From Smithella sp. (GTDB lineage Bacteria; Desulfobacterota; Syntrophia; Syntrophales; Smithellaceae), in the NCBI GenBank assembly GCA_018056685.1, contig JAGPFC010000016.1, forward strand, positions 1 through 59,450: 59,450 nucleotides of DNA, read 5' to 3'. Shown piece after piece: positions 38,202 through 46,243 of this stretch; within the stretch, counting starts at the first letter, position 1, and every line of letters starts with the position of its first letter. Position numbers and translations under genes: made by a program. Below the pieces are notes generated by a model. That model did not search any database. It was not told the origin of the DNA and was given only the letters and a program-made list of their open reading frames with translations.

Positions 38202-38346
38202 TTATTTCAATATCTAAAATTAAAAGAGTCTTCAAGTTCAAACAATAAACGTTCCGTGCCGGGGGAATGGTGGAGTGTTTCTTTTTTGCAGTATTCTTCT
38301 TGGCAACAAGTCAATAGATGTAAATCTGTTCAGTTGGAATAAAAAT

Positions 38347-39591
38347 TTATCCCAGAGGTTTATTTAAGGGATACCTGCTTGTAATTTGCGCAAAGATCTT
38401 GCCATTTTTTTCCTTTAACATGGTAAAGCCTGTTTGTACTGAAGCGTCAACATATAAAATGCTTCCCACGTTGGTTCCAAGGAATAAGGATTCAAGATCA
38501 TTTAAATGAGTCAAGTTGCTGGAAACTATATCGCGATCGGTATCGAAAGGAGGGTAATGACTAAACATGTCAGCGTTGAGCTCTATCCCATACTCAGATA
38601 AATACACTATGTCTCTCATAAAGCGCTCATTCCTCATCTTGATAATGGATTCATTCAATCGACAGGCCATCTGACATATAGACATTTTATTGATTTCGTC
38701 TTTAGTAAATTCGGCTATGCTGTTAAAATATGCATTACCGATATACATGGGATCAATATCAGGATGCATATATCTGAGATTGATCGGATTTCTGACGATA
38801 ATTTTGTCCGTATTCGGCAACATTTCATTATGATATCGCTTTAACAAAAATGCCGTCATAATTTGGTTATTGGATATCGCGTGTTCAGGATATTCTGATT
38901 TCGCGGTATTTTTCAGCTTATCAAGAAATTCATCCGAAAAGTATTCCTTTGCCGTATATGTTTCTATGTTGTCTCCAACCTTGACTCGATCCTGAATATC
39001 ATCGCTTAATTCAGAAAGTGGCGGAATGAATGCTTCGTCAATCTGATCAAAGTTTATCGGATTTCCTTTGAATAATCTTTGACTTGACGGTGGTAAAACA
39101 GCATTGCCTTCTATCCTGCAATTCCACGCGTACAGAAAAAGCATCAACGAAATGCCATCGCCTATCGCATGAGAGCAACTGATTGCGCCCAATATTCCAT
39201 CTTTTATCGGTATTCCCGTTACAGCAAGAAGAGGTTCACCAGGAAGCGTTTTAACATGAACCATCATTTTTTTTATATCATCGATATTAATATCCTCAAA
39301 AGCAACATTCATGGGTGGTAAAATATTTTTTATAACTCCGTCTGTACAATATTGCAGAGCAAATTTATTAGTATCGATCATGATGAGACGGCTTGAGAAT
39401 AGATTATATTGTTCAATTGTTTTGAAAAAATGCTCTTCAAGTATTTCCAGTGAAGTTCCTTTTCTGTAAAATATCAATACTTCCGATGGGATTTTTCCCG
39501 GATAGCAGTCATTTTCAACCGCTGACAATGGCAGGATATTTTTGCCATAATTGTCTTCCAAATATTTTATTTTAGCTTCGCCGTTTGTCAT
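38347..39591 (-). CDS. HxxxDG acyltransferase (condensation-domain / BAHD-like fold)
   Basis: 414-residue protein with the active-site motif SCSHAIGDGISLMLF (His about 141, Asp about 145), the signature of the CoA-dependent acyltransferase superfamily that includes condensation domains, wax-ester/papA-type and BAHD transferases. The N-terminal LSAVENDCY and later RNPINLRYMHPDI fit that fold. Substrate unknown. The ATG at 39591 is used; TTG 39603 would add four residues. It is convergent with the micropeptides and stands alone, with no adjoining NRPS or PKS genes. Confidence 0.7.
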   Translation of the reverse strand: MTNGEAKIKYLEDNYGKNILPLSAVENDCYPGKIPSEVLIFYRKGTSLEILEEHFFKTIEQYNLFSSRLIMIDTNKFALQYCTDGVIKNILPPMNVAFEDINIDDIKKMMVHVKTLPGEPLLAVTGIPIKDGILGAISCSHAIGDGISLMLFLYAWNCRIEGNAVLPPSSQRLFKGNPINFDQIDEAFIPPLSELSDDIQDRVKVGDNIETYTAKEYFSDEFLDKLKNTAKSEYPEHAISNNQIMTAFLLKRYHNEMLPNTDKIIVRNPINLRYMHPDIDPMYIGNAYFNSIAEFTKDEINKMSICQMACRLNESIIKMRNERFMRDIVYLSEYGIELNADMFSHYPPFDTDRDIVSSNLTHLNDLESLFLGTNVGSILYVDASVQTGFTMLKEKNGKIFAQITSRYPLNKPLG

Positions 39592-39816
39592 ACTTGTTCT
39601 CAACTCTGATAAATTAAATATTTTGATTAAACTTTTCTTTTCTGTAAGTAATAGTAAGAAGAAAAGTTTTGGATGTCAATTAAATCCTAGCGACCGGATC
39701 GAGTCATGGAGAACATAACCTTTCATGATCTTGAGCCCGGCGTAAAAATGATTCAGATGTTTTACAGAGTTTGTGCCGGCGGATAAAAATCTTTCACACA
39801 TCATGCCCGCACGGCA

Positions 39817-40941
39817 TTAATGACGAAATCCGACCCAGTTTCCATCCCATCGAGCATTGAGTACGTAGGGATCATCGGATTTATACCAGTAATCTTCTAT
39901 GAAGAAGTCAAAATCAACCTTTTGAATGAAACATATATCGGGATTACTGCTGTCTGTCGCTATGCAATCGCACTCGTTCCCCTGATGATTCAGATCATTC
40001 GGGTCCATAAAGTACACGACTTTCTCGGACTCATCATATCCGATCACCAGCACATAATGGCCGGAAGAAGGAATCCCCAACACCGGCGATCTCCACAGGT
40101 GCAGCAGCACGGGAGAGCCGGACTTCAAAAAAGGAACAATTCGATTGAGGAAAATATTTTTCTTTTGTCCGGAAATGTCATTCTCCGTTCCGGTGAGGTC
40201 ATCACGGTAATTATCCACTATCACCTCATTATATAAAGCTCTGACACCTGACTCATCCAGAAGGCCTTCAGCCGCCTTTACCAACGACGAAAGGTGGATG
40301 CCGGCCAGACTATTTAATGTATTATCTATATATTGAATATATGTCGCTATTTGAGATGTCGCTGAAAGTTCAGTCGGATAATAAATTTTATCCGCAATTT
40401 CCGCCGGACAATCTTTGTCCATAATTCCGGTTTTTATATTTTTCAGATGATCACCATAGTATTTCATGGCCATGTAAAAACTGGTCGCGCCGCACAGGCC
40501 CGATTCCTGCGAAACATAGTAGTAGGATGGATTGTTTCTGATAGTTTCATATGGTTGCGGTGTGGCCACAGTTTCCGCGACAACGGTCAGGGAAAAATTC
40601 TGGGTGTCTGTGCCTTCAGAGTCTTGGACCATAACGGTAAACTGAAATACTCCAGGAGACACCTGTGTCGTACCGGCCATTCTGCCGGTAGAAGATAGCG
40701 TAATGCCTGAAGGCAATGAACCCTGCGTGATGGAGAATGTTTTCGTGCCGCTGCCGCCGGTAACACTGATCTGCTGGCTGTAGGCCTGACCGATTACACA
40801 AACCGGCAACAAGGAGGTGGAAATCCTGGGCGACGAATTAGAACTGGACGAGTCAGAACTGGACGAACTAGAACAACCGGGGATTACCACGCTCATCAAC
40901 AACAAGACCATGCCACAACACACACTTAAAATTGTTTTCAT
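39817..40941 (-). CDS. Lipoprotein with Ig-like domain and C39-like cysteine peptidase domain
   Basis: 374 residues from ATG 40941 (AAGGAG upstream). Signal peptide and lipobox VIPGC are followed by a serine run, then a putative Ig/cadherin-like repeat (about 35-125: SVTGGSGTKTFSITQGSLPSGITLSS). The C-terminal part resembles peptidase C39-like domains: catalytic Cys in QESGLCGATSFYMAMKYYG, His in SGHYVLVIGYDE and Asp in YFMDPND. It is expected at the outer membrane or in the periplasm. Its target is unknown. Confidence 0.75.
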   Translation of the reverse strand: MKTILSVCCGMVLLLMSVVIPGCSSSSSSDSSSSNSSPRISTSLLPVCVIGQAYSQQISVTGGSGTKTFSITQGSLPSGITLSSTGRMAGTTQVSPGVFQFTVMVQDSEGTDTQNFSLTVVAETVATPQPYETIRNNPSYYYVSQESGLCGATSFYMAMKYYGDHLKNIKTGIMDKDCPAEIADKIYYPTELSATSQIATYIQYIDNTLNSLAGIHLSSLVKAAEGLLDESGVRALYNEVIVDNYRDDLTGTENDISGQKKNIFLNRIVPFLKSGSPVLLHLWRSPVLGIPSSGHYVLVIGYDESEKVVYFMDPNDLNHQGNECDCIATDSSNPDICFIQKVDFDFFIEDYWYKSDDPYVLNARWDGNWVGFRH

Positions 40942-41182
40942 CGTCTTCTCCTTATCCCACATTCTGGATGATCACCCAATGTCGATTTCATGAATAGCAT
41001 ATGCTGATATCTTTCTCTATCATAAAGGAAATGGATCAGTCCTCAAAATATACCAAGAAGAAAATTATTTTAATTATAAAAAAACATCTCTTTTCATCTT
41101 TATGACTCGGAATAGTACCGGGGATTAAAAGAAGCTTAATGATGAATTGCTTAAAATATAATTGTAAGTAATTGATTTCTTT

Positions 41183-41229
41183 TTGGTAGTCCCACGGGGA
41201 CTTGAACCCCGGTTTCCGGCGTGAGAGGC
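41183..41229 (-). repeat. att site: displaced 3' part of tRNA-Glu(CTC), left copy
   Basis: On the minus strand it reads anticodon loop CTCTCAC, T-arm GGGGTTCAAGTCCCC, acceptor 3' strand and CCA. No 5' half follows on its right, so it is a tRNA remnant, not a gene. Identical over 47 bp to 55165-55211. Confidence 0.88.
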
Positions 41230-41316
41230 ACATCTCACATCTTCGATGTGAAAAAACTCAATAATATCAAGTATCAAACATGACCGACAAGCAACATTTA
41301 CCACTCTTTTTAAGTC

Positions 41317-41338
41317 AAAGTACCACCGAAAGTACCAC
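41317..41338 (+). repeat. Candidate integrase arm-binding site, left
   Basis: A 22-bp sequence made of two direct units AAAGTACCAC separated by CG; identical to 55098-55119 inside the 3' end of the integrase gene. Location near both island ends suits arm-type integrase sites. Confidence 0.6.
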
Positions 41339-41498
41339 GAAAAAATCATAGTTAAATACTTAAATACATTATCATAAATAATAGAAAGTGTTTGCAAAAG
41401 CTCAAATTTTAACATTCACTTAATGATTTCCTAGCCATTTGACTGCTGAAGACTTAAAATAGTTATATAACTAATAATATTAAGTATTTGAGCCTCTA

Positions 41499-41527
41499 TT
41501 GACATTAAGAAATATTTGCTGTATATA
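41499..41527 (+). promoter_or_regulatory. Promoter ahead of the alpha-CTD gene
   Basis: -35 TTGACA (41499-41504), 17-bp spacer, -10 TATATA (41522-41527); predicted 5' leader is about 220 nt. Confidence 0.55.
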
Positions 41528-41752
41528 ACTTTTCAATAAGGTTAAACTAACCTTTAATCTGAATTTTTCGCCGCAGCTCACCGGCTATCATATACTACCG
41601 ACGCCGGAACTTTATCTTAAATACTGAATATTGCATATAAAAATGTGAATTTAAGCATTGATGAATTAGTTTGTCAGTCATCAGACGGGTTAGATTGCCT
41701 GATGGCTTTAAGACACAACTTATTAATGTAATATGTATTTTTAGGAGGAATC

Positions 41753-42358
41753 ATGGAAACACAAAGGATAATTCACGGCAACTATGAACGTATGGCTTCC
41801 GGTATGGTCTATGTCGGAAAATCATCTGAACAGACCAGAATGGATCGCCTCAACAGGACGAAATGCTTTCTTCTCTGTCTCATTGAAGAAGAGTTTGAAC
41901 TCTCTGTCCGTTCACAGAATTGCCTGAATAGTTCGGGTATCAAACTCATCGGCCAACTGGTGCAGATTTCTGCATCGAAACTTCTCAATCTTAAAAACTT
42001 CGGACGCACATCTCTCCGCGATATTGAGGACGACTTGGTGAAAAGGGGCTTAACTCTGGATATGAAACTCAACTTCTTCCCGTGGGATGGAACAGATGAA
42101 GGCAATGAACTGATCCAGATTCTTTCCTTGCAGAAACCTGGCGGCGGCTTTTCCATAGATGAAAGAACAGCCGAAGATCTTGATATCGATTTAACAAAAA
42201 TAAATCACTCCATCTACAGAAAGAAACCGTCACTCTCTGACACAAAGTATTTATTGGATCGACTTGAATTCAAATATGAGAAGGCCATCCCTTATTTGAC
42301 AGATTTGCTCAAACCGCATCGCCGGTGGCTGGAAAAAGAGACGAAAGTACATTTATAA
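41753..42358 (+). CDS. Stand-alone RNA polymerase alpha C-terminal domain-like protein
   Basis: 201 residues. Positions about 47-104 match the bacterial alpha-CTD: ELSVRSQNCLNSSGIKLIGQ, then LLNLKNFGRTSLRDIEDDL and RGLTLDM. The arginine equal to E. coli alpha R265, the key UP-element contact, is present (R53), as is the NFGRxSL helix-hairpin-helix turn. There is no alpha-NTD, so it cannot be a normal RNAP subunit. The flanks (1-45 and 115-201) are not recognised. AGGAGG precedes the ATG. It could act as a DNA-binding adaptor or interfere with host transcription. Confidence 0.82.
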   Translation: METQRIIHGNYERMASGMVYVGKSSEQTRMDRLNRTKCFLLCLIEEEFELSVRSQNCLNSSGIKLIGQLVQISASKLLNLKNFGRTSLRDIEDDLVKRGLTLDMKLNFFPWDGTDEGNELIQILSLQKPGGGFSIDERTAEDLDIDLTKINHSIYRKKPSLSDTKYLLDRLEFKYEKAIPYLTDLLKPHRRWLEKETKVHL

Positions 42359-42526
42359 AAAACTGTTTTGAATTGACAGTAAGTAAAGCCGCTGCTGACC
42401 AGTTGATTTCATTTGTTGAAGGAAATAAGTCCACGACTTCTTCAAAGACCTTTGCGGACTATCTGAGCGGGTATTGGGCACGAAGTAAAGTAAATTAAAT
42501 AATAGTAAGATGAGGAGGCAGCTATT

Positions 42527-43054
42527 ATGGGTATACTATTTATGAAGTTTCGTGAGGACTCATTCTGTAATAAATGTGATGCAACTTTTTATCAACAATG
42601 CGATGCCTTTAGCGAGTTAATGATAGATAGGCCATCAAAATGTCCAAATTGTGGTGCTGTGCCATACTCAAAAAGAGGATATGCAAGTGCAGATTACTAT
42701 ATACTAAGAGGCACAAACCTTAAAATATCTGCAGACTCTCCGTGGGCCAAGATATTCATACAAATCCCTTCACTAATTATAATGGGCGTCCCAGCCCTAT
42801 TGCTCTTGATTTGGATAGCTGATGTACTTATTTATGCAATGTCTATTGCAGGACAGCATGCCCTTTTTCTTATTCCTAGGCTGTTTGGGCTAGGTGTTTA
42901 TGATTTGTCCGCGAATATTATCGTGCTCTTTCTCCTAGTATTAATACTATTTTTTATATTCCGAGTATCAGGTCATATTTACAATTACATAAGGATACAA
43001 AAGTGGATAAAAGAATTAGCAGAATTAAGAAAAGTTTCAGAAGGTGACAATTAA
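42527..43054 (+). CDS. Zinc-ribbon membrane protein of unknown function
   Basis: 175 residues. The N-terminal zinc ribbon has CNKC (18-21) and CPNCG (39-43); two long membrane segments follow (about 85-110 and 125-150), and the tail is charged. AGGAGG precedes the ATG. The family is not recognised. Confidence 0.65.
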   Translation: MGILFMKFREDSFCNKCDATFYQQCDAFSELMIDRPSKCPNCGAVPYSKRGYASADYYILRGTNLKISADSPWAKIFIQIPSLIIMGVPALLLLIWIADVLIYAMSIAGQHALFLIPRLFGLGVYDLSANIIVLFLLVLILFFIFRVSGHIYNYIRIQKWIKELAELRKVSEGDN

Positions 43055-43464
43055 AGTCGCACTAACTCGCTATACCTCAACTCATGACATCTTCTGCAGG
43101 CAAAGTAATTGCCTTTGGGTGTCAGATATAACTTTCCCATTCGCCTTTCACATAGCGGACAAGTAAACCACCACCTGCTTCCATCAAAACGGGTTCTTGT
43201 TTTTTGAAAAATGATAGTTTCTTTCACAAGCCTGTTTTCAAGCTTGTAAGAAAGAATGAGCATCGGCTCACTCTCATCTTCAGGTAAGAATAAATAATCC
43301 ACACATAAAATCCGTTCATCATTATGCGTGTTCAGCCAAGATAATTCGCCAGAGAAGGAAACATCCCTGTGGCAGTCAAATTGAGCTATGTCGATGGACA
43401 AGCACTGATCAACTGTCATCTTTCGATTAGTTCGCAACCGTTTATCGTTATCAAGACCATTCAT
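43051..43464 (-). CDS. Zinc-finger protein of unknown function
   Basis: 137 residues. The C-terminal CPLCERRMGKLYLTPKGNYFACRRCHEL is a treble-clef/ribbon-like finger with two CxxC pairs; the N-terminal part is beta-rich. Proteins with this ending are common accessory-genome hypotheticals. Convergent and overlapping by 4 nt with the preceding gene. Confidence 0.7.
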   Translation of the reverse strand: MNGLDNDKRLRTNRKMTVDQCLSIDIAQFDCHRDVSFSGELSWLNTHNDERILCVDYLFLPEDESEPMLILSYKLENRLVKETIIFQKTRTRFDGSRWWFTCPLCERRMGKLYLTPKGNYFACRRCHELRYSELVRL

Positions 43465-43562
43465 ATTAATCCAAAATCATTAAAAAATATTCAATAACAA
43501 TGATAACAATGGTAACAATCAATATTCATTCATAAAATCAATGATTTATGTGAATTTAATTG

Positions 43563-44585
43563 TTATTGTTCGCATGATAACAATAACGATTCATTGTTAT
43601 CATTGTTATTGGCGTTATCATTGTTATCAATGTTATTGTTGTTATCGGGTATCGTATAATATCCATATGATGGTTTTTTTACATCCCCATCTCTAAGCAA
43701 TTTATGTAGCAATTGACGAATGGCATTATCGTTCTTGTTAAGTGCCTTTGCTATTTCACCTGATTTCATGGGCTGTTTGTGTTTCCTCAGCAAATCTAGA
43801 ATAGCAGTTCTTTGATCGCTAATTTTGTATTCCTCTGAATCGCCATCAATTATCCATGATGTACTTTCTTTATCAAATTTTAAGGCGAGTTCCATTTGTT
43901 GCACATCCCTTCCAACAATCGTGAGTTTGCCACTCATCATCTGCCTATTACTACTCAGTAGTGCTAATGTATCAGGAGCTCCAGACATTCCCGTGCTACC
44001 GGTAATAGCGTTTAATGGATCTTCATCATCTCGTCGTTTTGAGAGGTGAACTATAAGAATTAATGTAATGGAATGTTTATCTGCTAATCTTTTTAAATTG
44101 CCGAGAGCCTCATAATCCTCTTCATACCAATTTTTCCCTCTATTAGGCTTTTTGACTTTTGCATACACATCAACGATAACTAGTCTTACGTCGGAATGCG
44201 CAGATAACCATACATCAAGTTTTTCAAGGCCACCTTGATCGAATTTTGGCCATTCGAAAAAAAGATGCAAATTATCAGGTGCCTGATTCCCTTGAATGAT
44301 TGTCGATAATCTTTCCTGTAAACGCCTATCTATGTCTTCCAAAGCAAGATACAAAACACCTGCTTTCTTCACTTCTATCTTTCCCAATACAGAAAGTCCT
44401 AGTGATACAGATGCGGCAAGGCCAAGAGCAAACCACGATTTCCCGCACTTTGCCGCGCCGGCAAGTAATGTAAGACCAGTTGGAAATAATCCAGGAACGA
44501 TCCACTCACATTCAGGAATGAGTGTATCCATAAGCTCTCTAGCAGTATATTCAATTTTTCTGTTTCTCTTTTCAGCATTTTCCAT
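43563..44585 (-). CDS. RepA-like AAA ATPase (hexameric helicase family)
   Basis: 340 residues. Walker A is in LTLLAGAAKCGKSWFALGLA, Walker B-like acidic residues in VRLVIVDVYAKV, and an arginine/sensor region in LILIVHLSKRRDDEDPLNAITGSTG. This is the RecA-fold RepA/AAA_25 type used by plasmids and islands. Residues about 255-310 form a winged-helix (KSGEIAKALNKNDNAIRQLLHKLL). The C terminus is a run of Asn/Asp encoded by GTTATC/ATTGTT repeats. It starts 5 bp after the small HTH gene. Confidence 0.82.
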   Translation of the reverse strand: MENAEKRNRKIEYTARELMDTLIPECEWIVPGLFPTGLTLLAGAAKCGKSWFALGLAASVSLGLSVLGKIEVKKAGVLYLALEDIDRRLQERLSTIIQGNQAPDNLHLFFEWPKFDQGGLEKLDVWLSAHSDVRLVIVDVYAKVKKPNRGKNWYEEDYEALGNLKRLADKHSITLILIVHLSKRRDDEDPLNAITGSTGMSGAPDTLALLSSNRQMMSGKLTIVGRDVQQMELALKFDKESTSWIIDGDSEEYKISDQRTAILDLLRKHKQPMKSGEIAKALNKNDNAIRQLLHKLLRDGDVKKPSYGYYTIPDNNNNIDNNDNANNNDNNESLLLSCEQ

Positions 44586-44590
44586 TCAGC

Positions 44591-44800
44591 TTATTCCTCA
44601 AAACCTTCGTAAAGCACTGCCTTTAACATACTTTCTATACTATTCGGCATCTCATCAATTCCATTTAGATAACGTGAGAGCTGTGATTCCGGAATGTGAC
44701 AGATTCTACGAAGCATCCAAAGTGTAATTTTTCTTCTTCTTAATTCTTTCTTAAATGGATGGGGCTCTGGCTTAACGTAATTGAAATCTTCAATACTCAT
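44591..44800 (-). CDS. Small HTH DNA-binding protein
   Basis: 69 residues; KKELRRRKITLWMLRRICHIPESQLSRYLNGI is a Cro/XRE-like helix-turn-helix. Directly upstream of the ATPase, so likely the first gene of that operon and perhaps its regulator. GGAGG precedes the ATG. Confidence 0.7.
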   Translation of the reverse strand: MSIEDFNYVKPEPHPFKKELRRRKITLWMLRRICHIPESQLSRYLNGIDEMPNSIESMLKAVLYEGFEE

Positions 44801-44959
44801 CTTTTCCTCCTTTTTTATTAATTGTTAGTTTGTCAAATACCCATAAAAAGCAAAGACCCCAATCCGGCCAGATAACTGGACAAATCGGGATCGATGAATA
44901 ATAAAACGCATTGATTAATGAAATTTTACATTCATTTCATCAATCATTATGTTGGCTGT

Positions 44960-44988
44960 ATTATATAATAATATTAATAAGTTGTCAA
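44960..44988 (-). promoter_or_regulatory. Consensus promoter for the HTH-ATPase operon
   Basis: Minus strand -35 TTGACA (complement 44983-44988), 17-bp spacer, -10 TATAAT (complement 44960-44965): a perfect sigma70 pair. Leader to the HTH start is about 150 nt. Confidence 0.8.
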
Positions 44989-45008
44989 CAAGGCGTAAAA
45001 CGTAACAT
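44980..45008. repeat. 29-bp shared promoter box, copy 1
   Basis: Covers the -35 and 20 bp upstream (TTGTCAACAAGGCG then AAAACGTAACAT). Differs at one internal position from copy 2 at 45625-45653. Confidence 0.7.
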
Positions 45009-45224
45009 GCAAATGTTACGTGGATAATGACAGTGTGTTTTGTTTAGTGAAAATTAAATCACAGTAGTTGATGATAACTAACTGACACACAAGTATGATA
45101 GTAACTAGTAGTAAAACAATAGCATAATTGCTTTGGTAAGAAGATGTTTCAACGTAACTATATTCGGGCATTGAACAAAGATGAATTCCTGTTCAACTAT
45201 TTGATTCGTATGTTAGACTCAATT

Positions 45225-45533
45225 CTATTGATAAATTAATTCATTAACTGGAGCCACAAGGGATAAACCTTCTTTGGTGACTAAAACTTCATCACCACTA
45301 TTATTTCGCATAAATTTGCTAAGCCTTTTATTTTGTAATTCTTTTTTGATATCAGGAGTATCGTCAAAGAATGATCGCTGGAATTTAACAATATAAATCT
45401 CAGTATCATTGTAGACTCGAAACTTTTGGGATACTCGTTCAAAGTCTTCAGTATCATCAATCTGATAATCTGAAAACTCACTTTGTAGGTAATCTCTTAC
45501 AGCTTTTATTTTAGCCTGATCTATCAAAATCAA
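45225..45533 (-). CDS. Hypothetical protein of island 1
   Basis: 102 residues, mixed alpha/beta, charged, no signal or membrane segment; family not recognised. The start is TTG 45533 or the in-frame TTG 45527, which has better spacing to AAGGAGG. It has its own promoter and upstream box shared with the HTH-ATPase operon, implying common regulation. Confidence 0.55.
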   Translation of the reverse strand: MILIDQAKIKAVRDYLQSEFSDYQIDDTEDFERVSQKFRVYNDTEIYIVKFQRSFFDDTPDIKKELQNKRLSKFMRNNSGDEVLVTKEGLSLVAPVNELIYQ

Positions 45534-45604
45534 TTTCCTCCTTAATTAAATATTTTTTAACTCCTTATAATCAACAATAGTATTTTTATGACGATAAATT
45601 ATGA

Positions 45605-45633
45605 TTTATATCATATATTTAAATAGTTGTCAA
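45605..45633 (-). promoter_or_regulatory. Promoter of the 102-residue hypothetical gene
   Basis: Minus strand -35 TTGACA (complement 45628-45633), 17-bp spacer, -10 TATAAA (complement 45605-45610). Confidence 0.75.
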
Positions 45634-45653
45634 CAAGGCGAAAAACGTAACAT
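45625..45653. repeat. 29-bp shared promoter box, copy 2
   Basis: Same orientation and same position relative to the -35 as copy 1 at 44980; here the outer inverted repeat arm (ATGTTACG) is missing. Confidence 0.7.
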
Positions 45654-45775
45654 ACTGAAACTACTTATGAAATAGTGTTAGTTGCGCGCGTTGCGTAGTG
45701 ATGAACTCAATAACGAAGATACGTTTGATACTAGCGAATAGTGGCACGTTAGTGAAAAGTTTTGGTAAGGAGACC

Positions 45776-45792
45776 TGTTCAAATTTTGAACA
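45776..45792. repeat. 17-bp palindromic site, left copy
   Basis: TGTTCAAATTTTGAACA, the exact reverse complement of 53904-53920. The pair brackets the GIY-YIG-like gene and the R-M operon. Confidence 0.65.
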
Positions 45793-45998
45793 AGAAAGAT
45801 TCTTGAAAAAAATAATGAGAATCTTTCGCAAATCTTAATTTATAGAAAAATATTAATATCATTATACACTTAATTATATTAAAACTAAAGATGATAAATT
45901 ATATGTATAGGTATTAAAAATACTTCAAAAATTATCTTGACTACGACCTTATTTTAATATATAAGTTTTCACGCAGTATTTAAAATACTGTAAAAATA

Positions 45999-46035
45999 AA
46001 TAAAGGCTCAATGCTACTAACAGAGAGCCTTTATT
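45999..46035. terminator. Strong hairpin upstream of the R-M block
   Basis: Perfect 11-bp stem AATAAAGGCTC/GAGCCTTTATT with a 15-nt loop. No long T run; may be a terminator or the first helix of a structured RNA. Confidence 0.5.
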
Positions 46036-46243
46036 GCTCACTCAGGCTGAGACACCTGGAGCGAACATAAGTAAGTTGAATTTTAAGTAACAGTTTTATT
46101 TCCTCCTGTCAAGTCTCAGCCACAACAAAAGGAGGTGGTGCCAGCCCAATTTAGTTGTGACGGAGACAGTGACCATAAATGACAAGCTTTATTCTTTCTA
46201 TGGTTGAGAATGAAAACAATTAATAATGGAGGAATTTAGGTAA

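Larger units (their letters stand above)
41230..41752. other. Left end of island 1, gene-free
   Basis: About 520 bp without a supported gene. It holds a small hairpin CACATCTTCGATGTG (41237-41251), the arm-type repeat at 41317, a promoter at 41499-41527 and a long leader of ~220 nt ahead of the alpha-CTD gene, with a CATCAG/CTGATG inverted repeat near 41678-41703. Confidence 0.5.
44801..45224. other. Regulatory intergenic region A of island 1
   Basis: 424 bp without a gene. It holds the minus-strand promoter at 44960-44988, the 29-bp shared box at 44980-45008, the perfect inverted repeat CGTAACATGCAAATGTTACG (45001-45020), and a TTTGGTAAGAAGATG element near 45132 that recurs near 45762. Confidence 0.55.
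45534..46243. other. Regulatory and structured intergenic region B of island 1
   Basis: 710 bp without a supported gene. From left: promoter at 45605-45633, shared box copy 2, TTTGGTAAGGAGAC element, 17-bp palindrome at 45776, an AT-rich stretch, a strong hairpin at 45999-46035, and nested inverted repeats to about 46160. See the separate entries. Confidence 0.55.

Noticed and set aside
38266..38316. Third short frame (MVECFFFAVFFLATSQ) after the micropeptides
   Set aside because: It does not share the GGPLK ending and the upstream G run is a poor ribosome binding site.
39676..39801. 41-codon minus-strand frame beside the C39-like lipoprotein
   Set aside because: No ribosome binding site and no recognised family; it may be a relic, but support is insufficient.
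41183..41229. Annotation as a complete tRNA
   Set aside because: Only the anticodon loop, T-arm and acceptor 3' strand are present; no D-arm or acceptor 5' strand follows in either copy.
42373..42498. 42-codon frame from TTG between the alpha-CTD and zinc-ribbon genes, ending TFADYLSGYWARSKVN
   Set aside because: It faintly recalls an integrase N-terminal fragment, but it is too short, has no good start and could be chance.
46137..46181. Short GTG-started frame after AAAGGAGG near 46128
   Set aside because: Spacing between the Shine-Dalgarno sequence and GTG is only about 2 nt and the product would be 14 residues; treated as part of a structured RNA instead.
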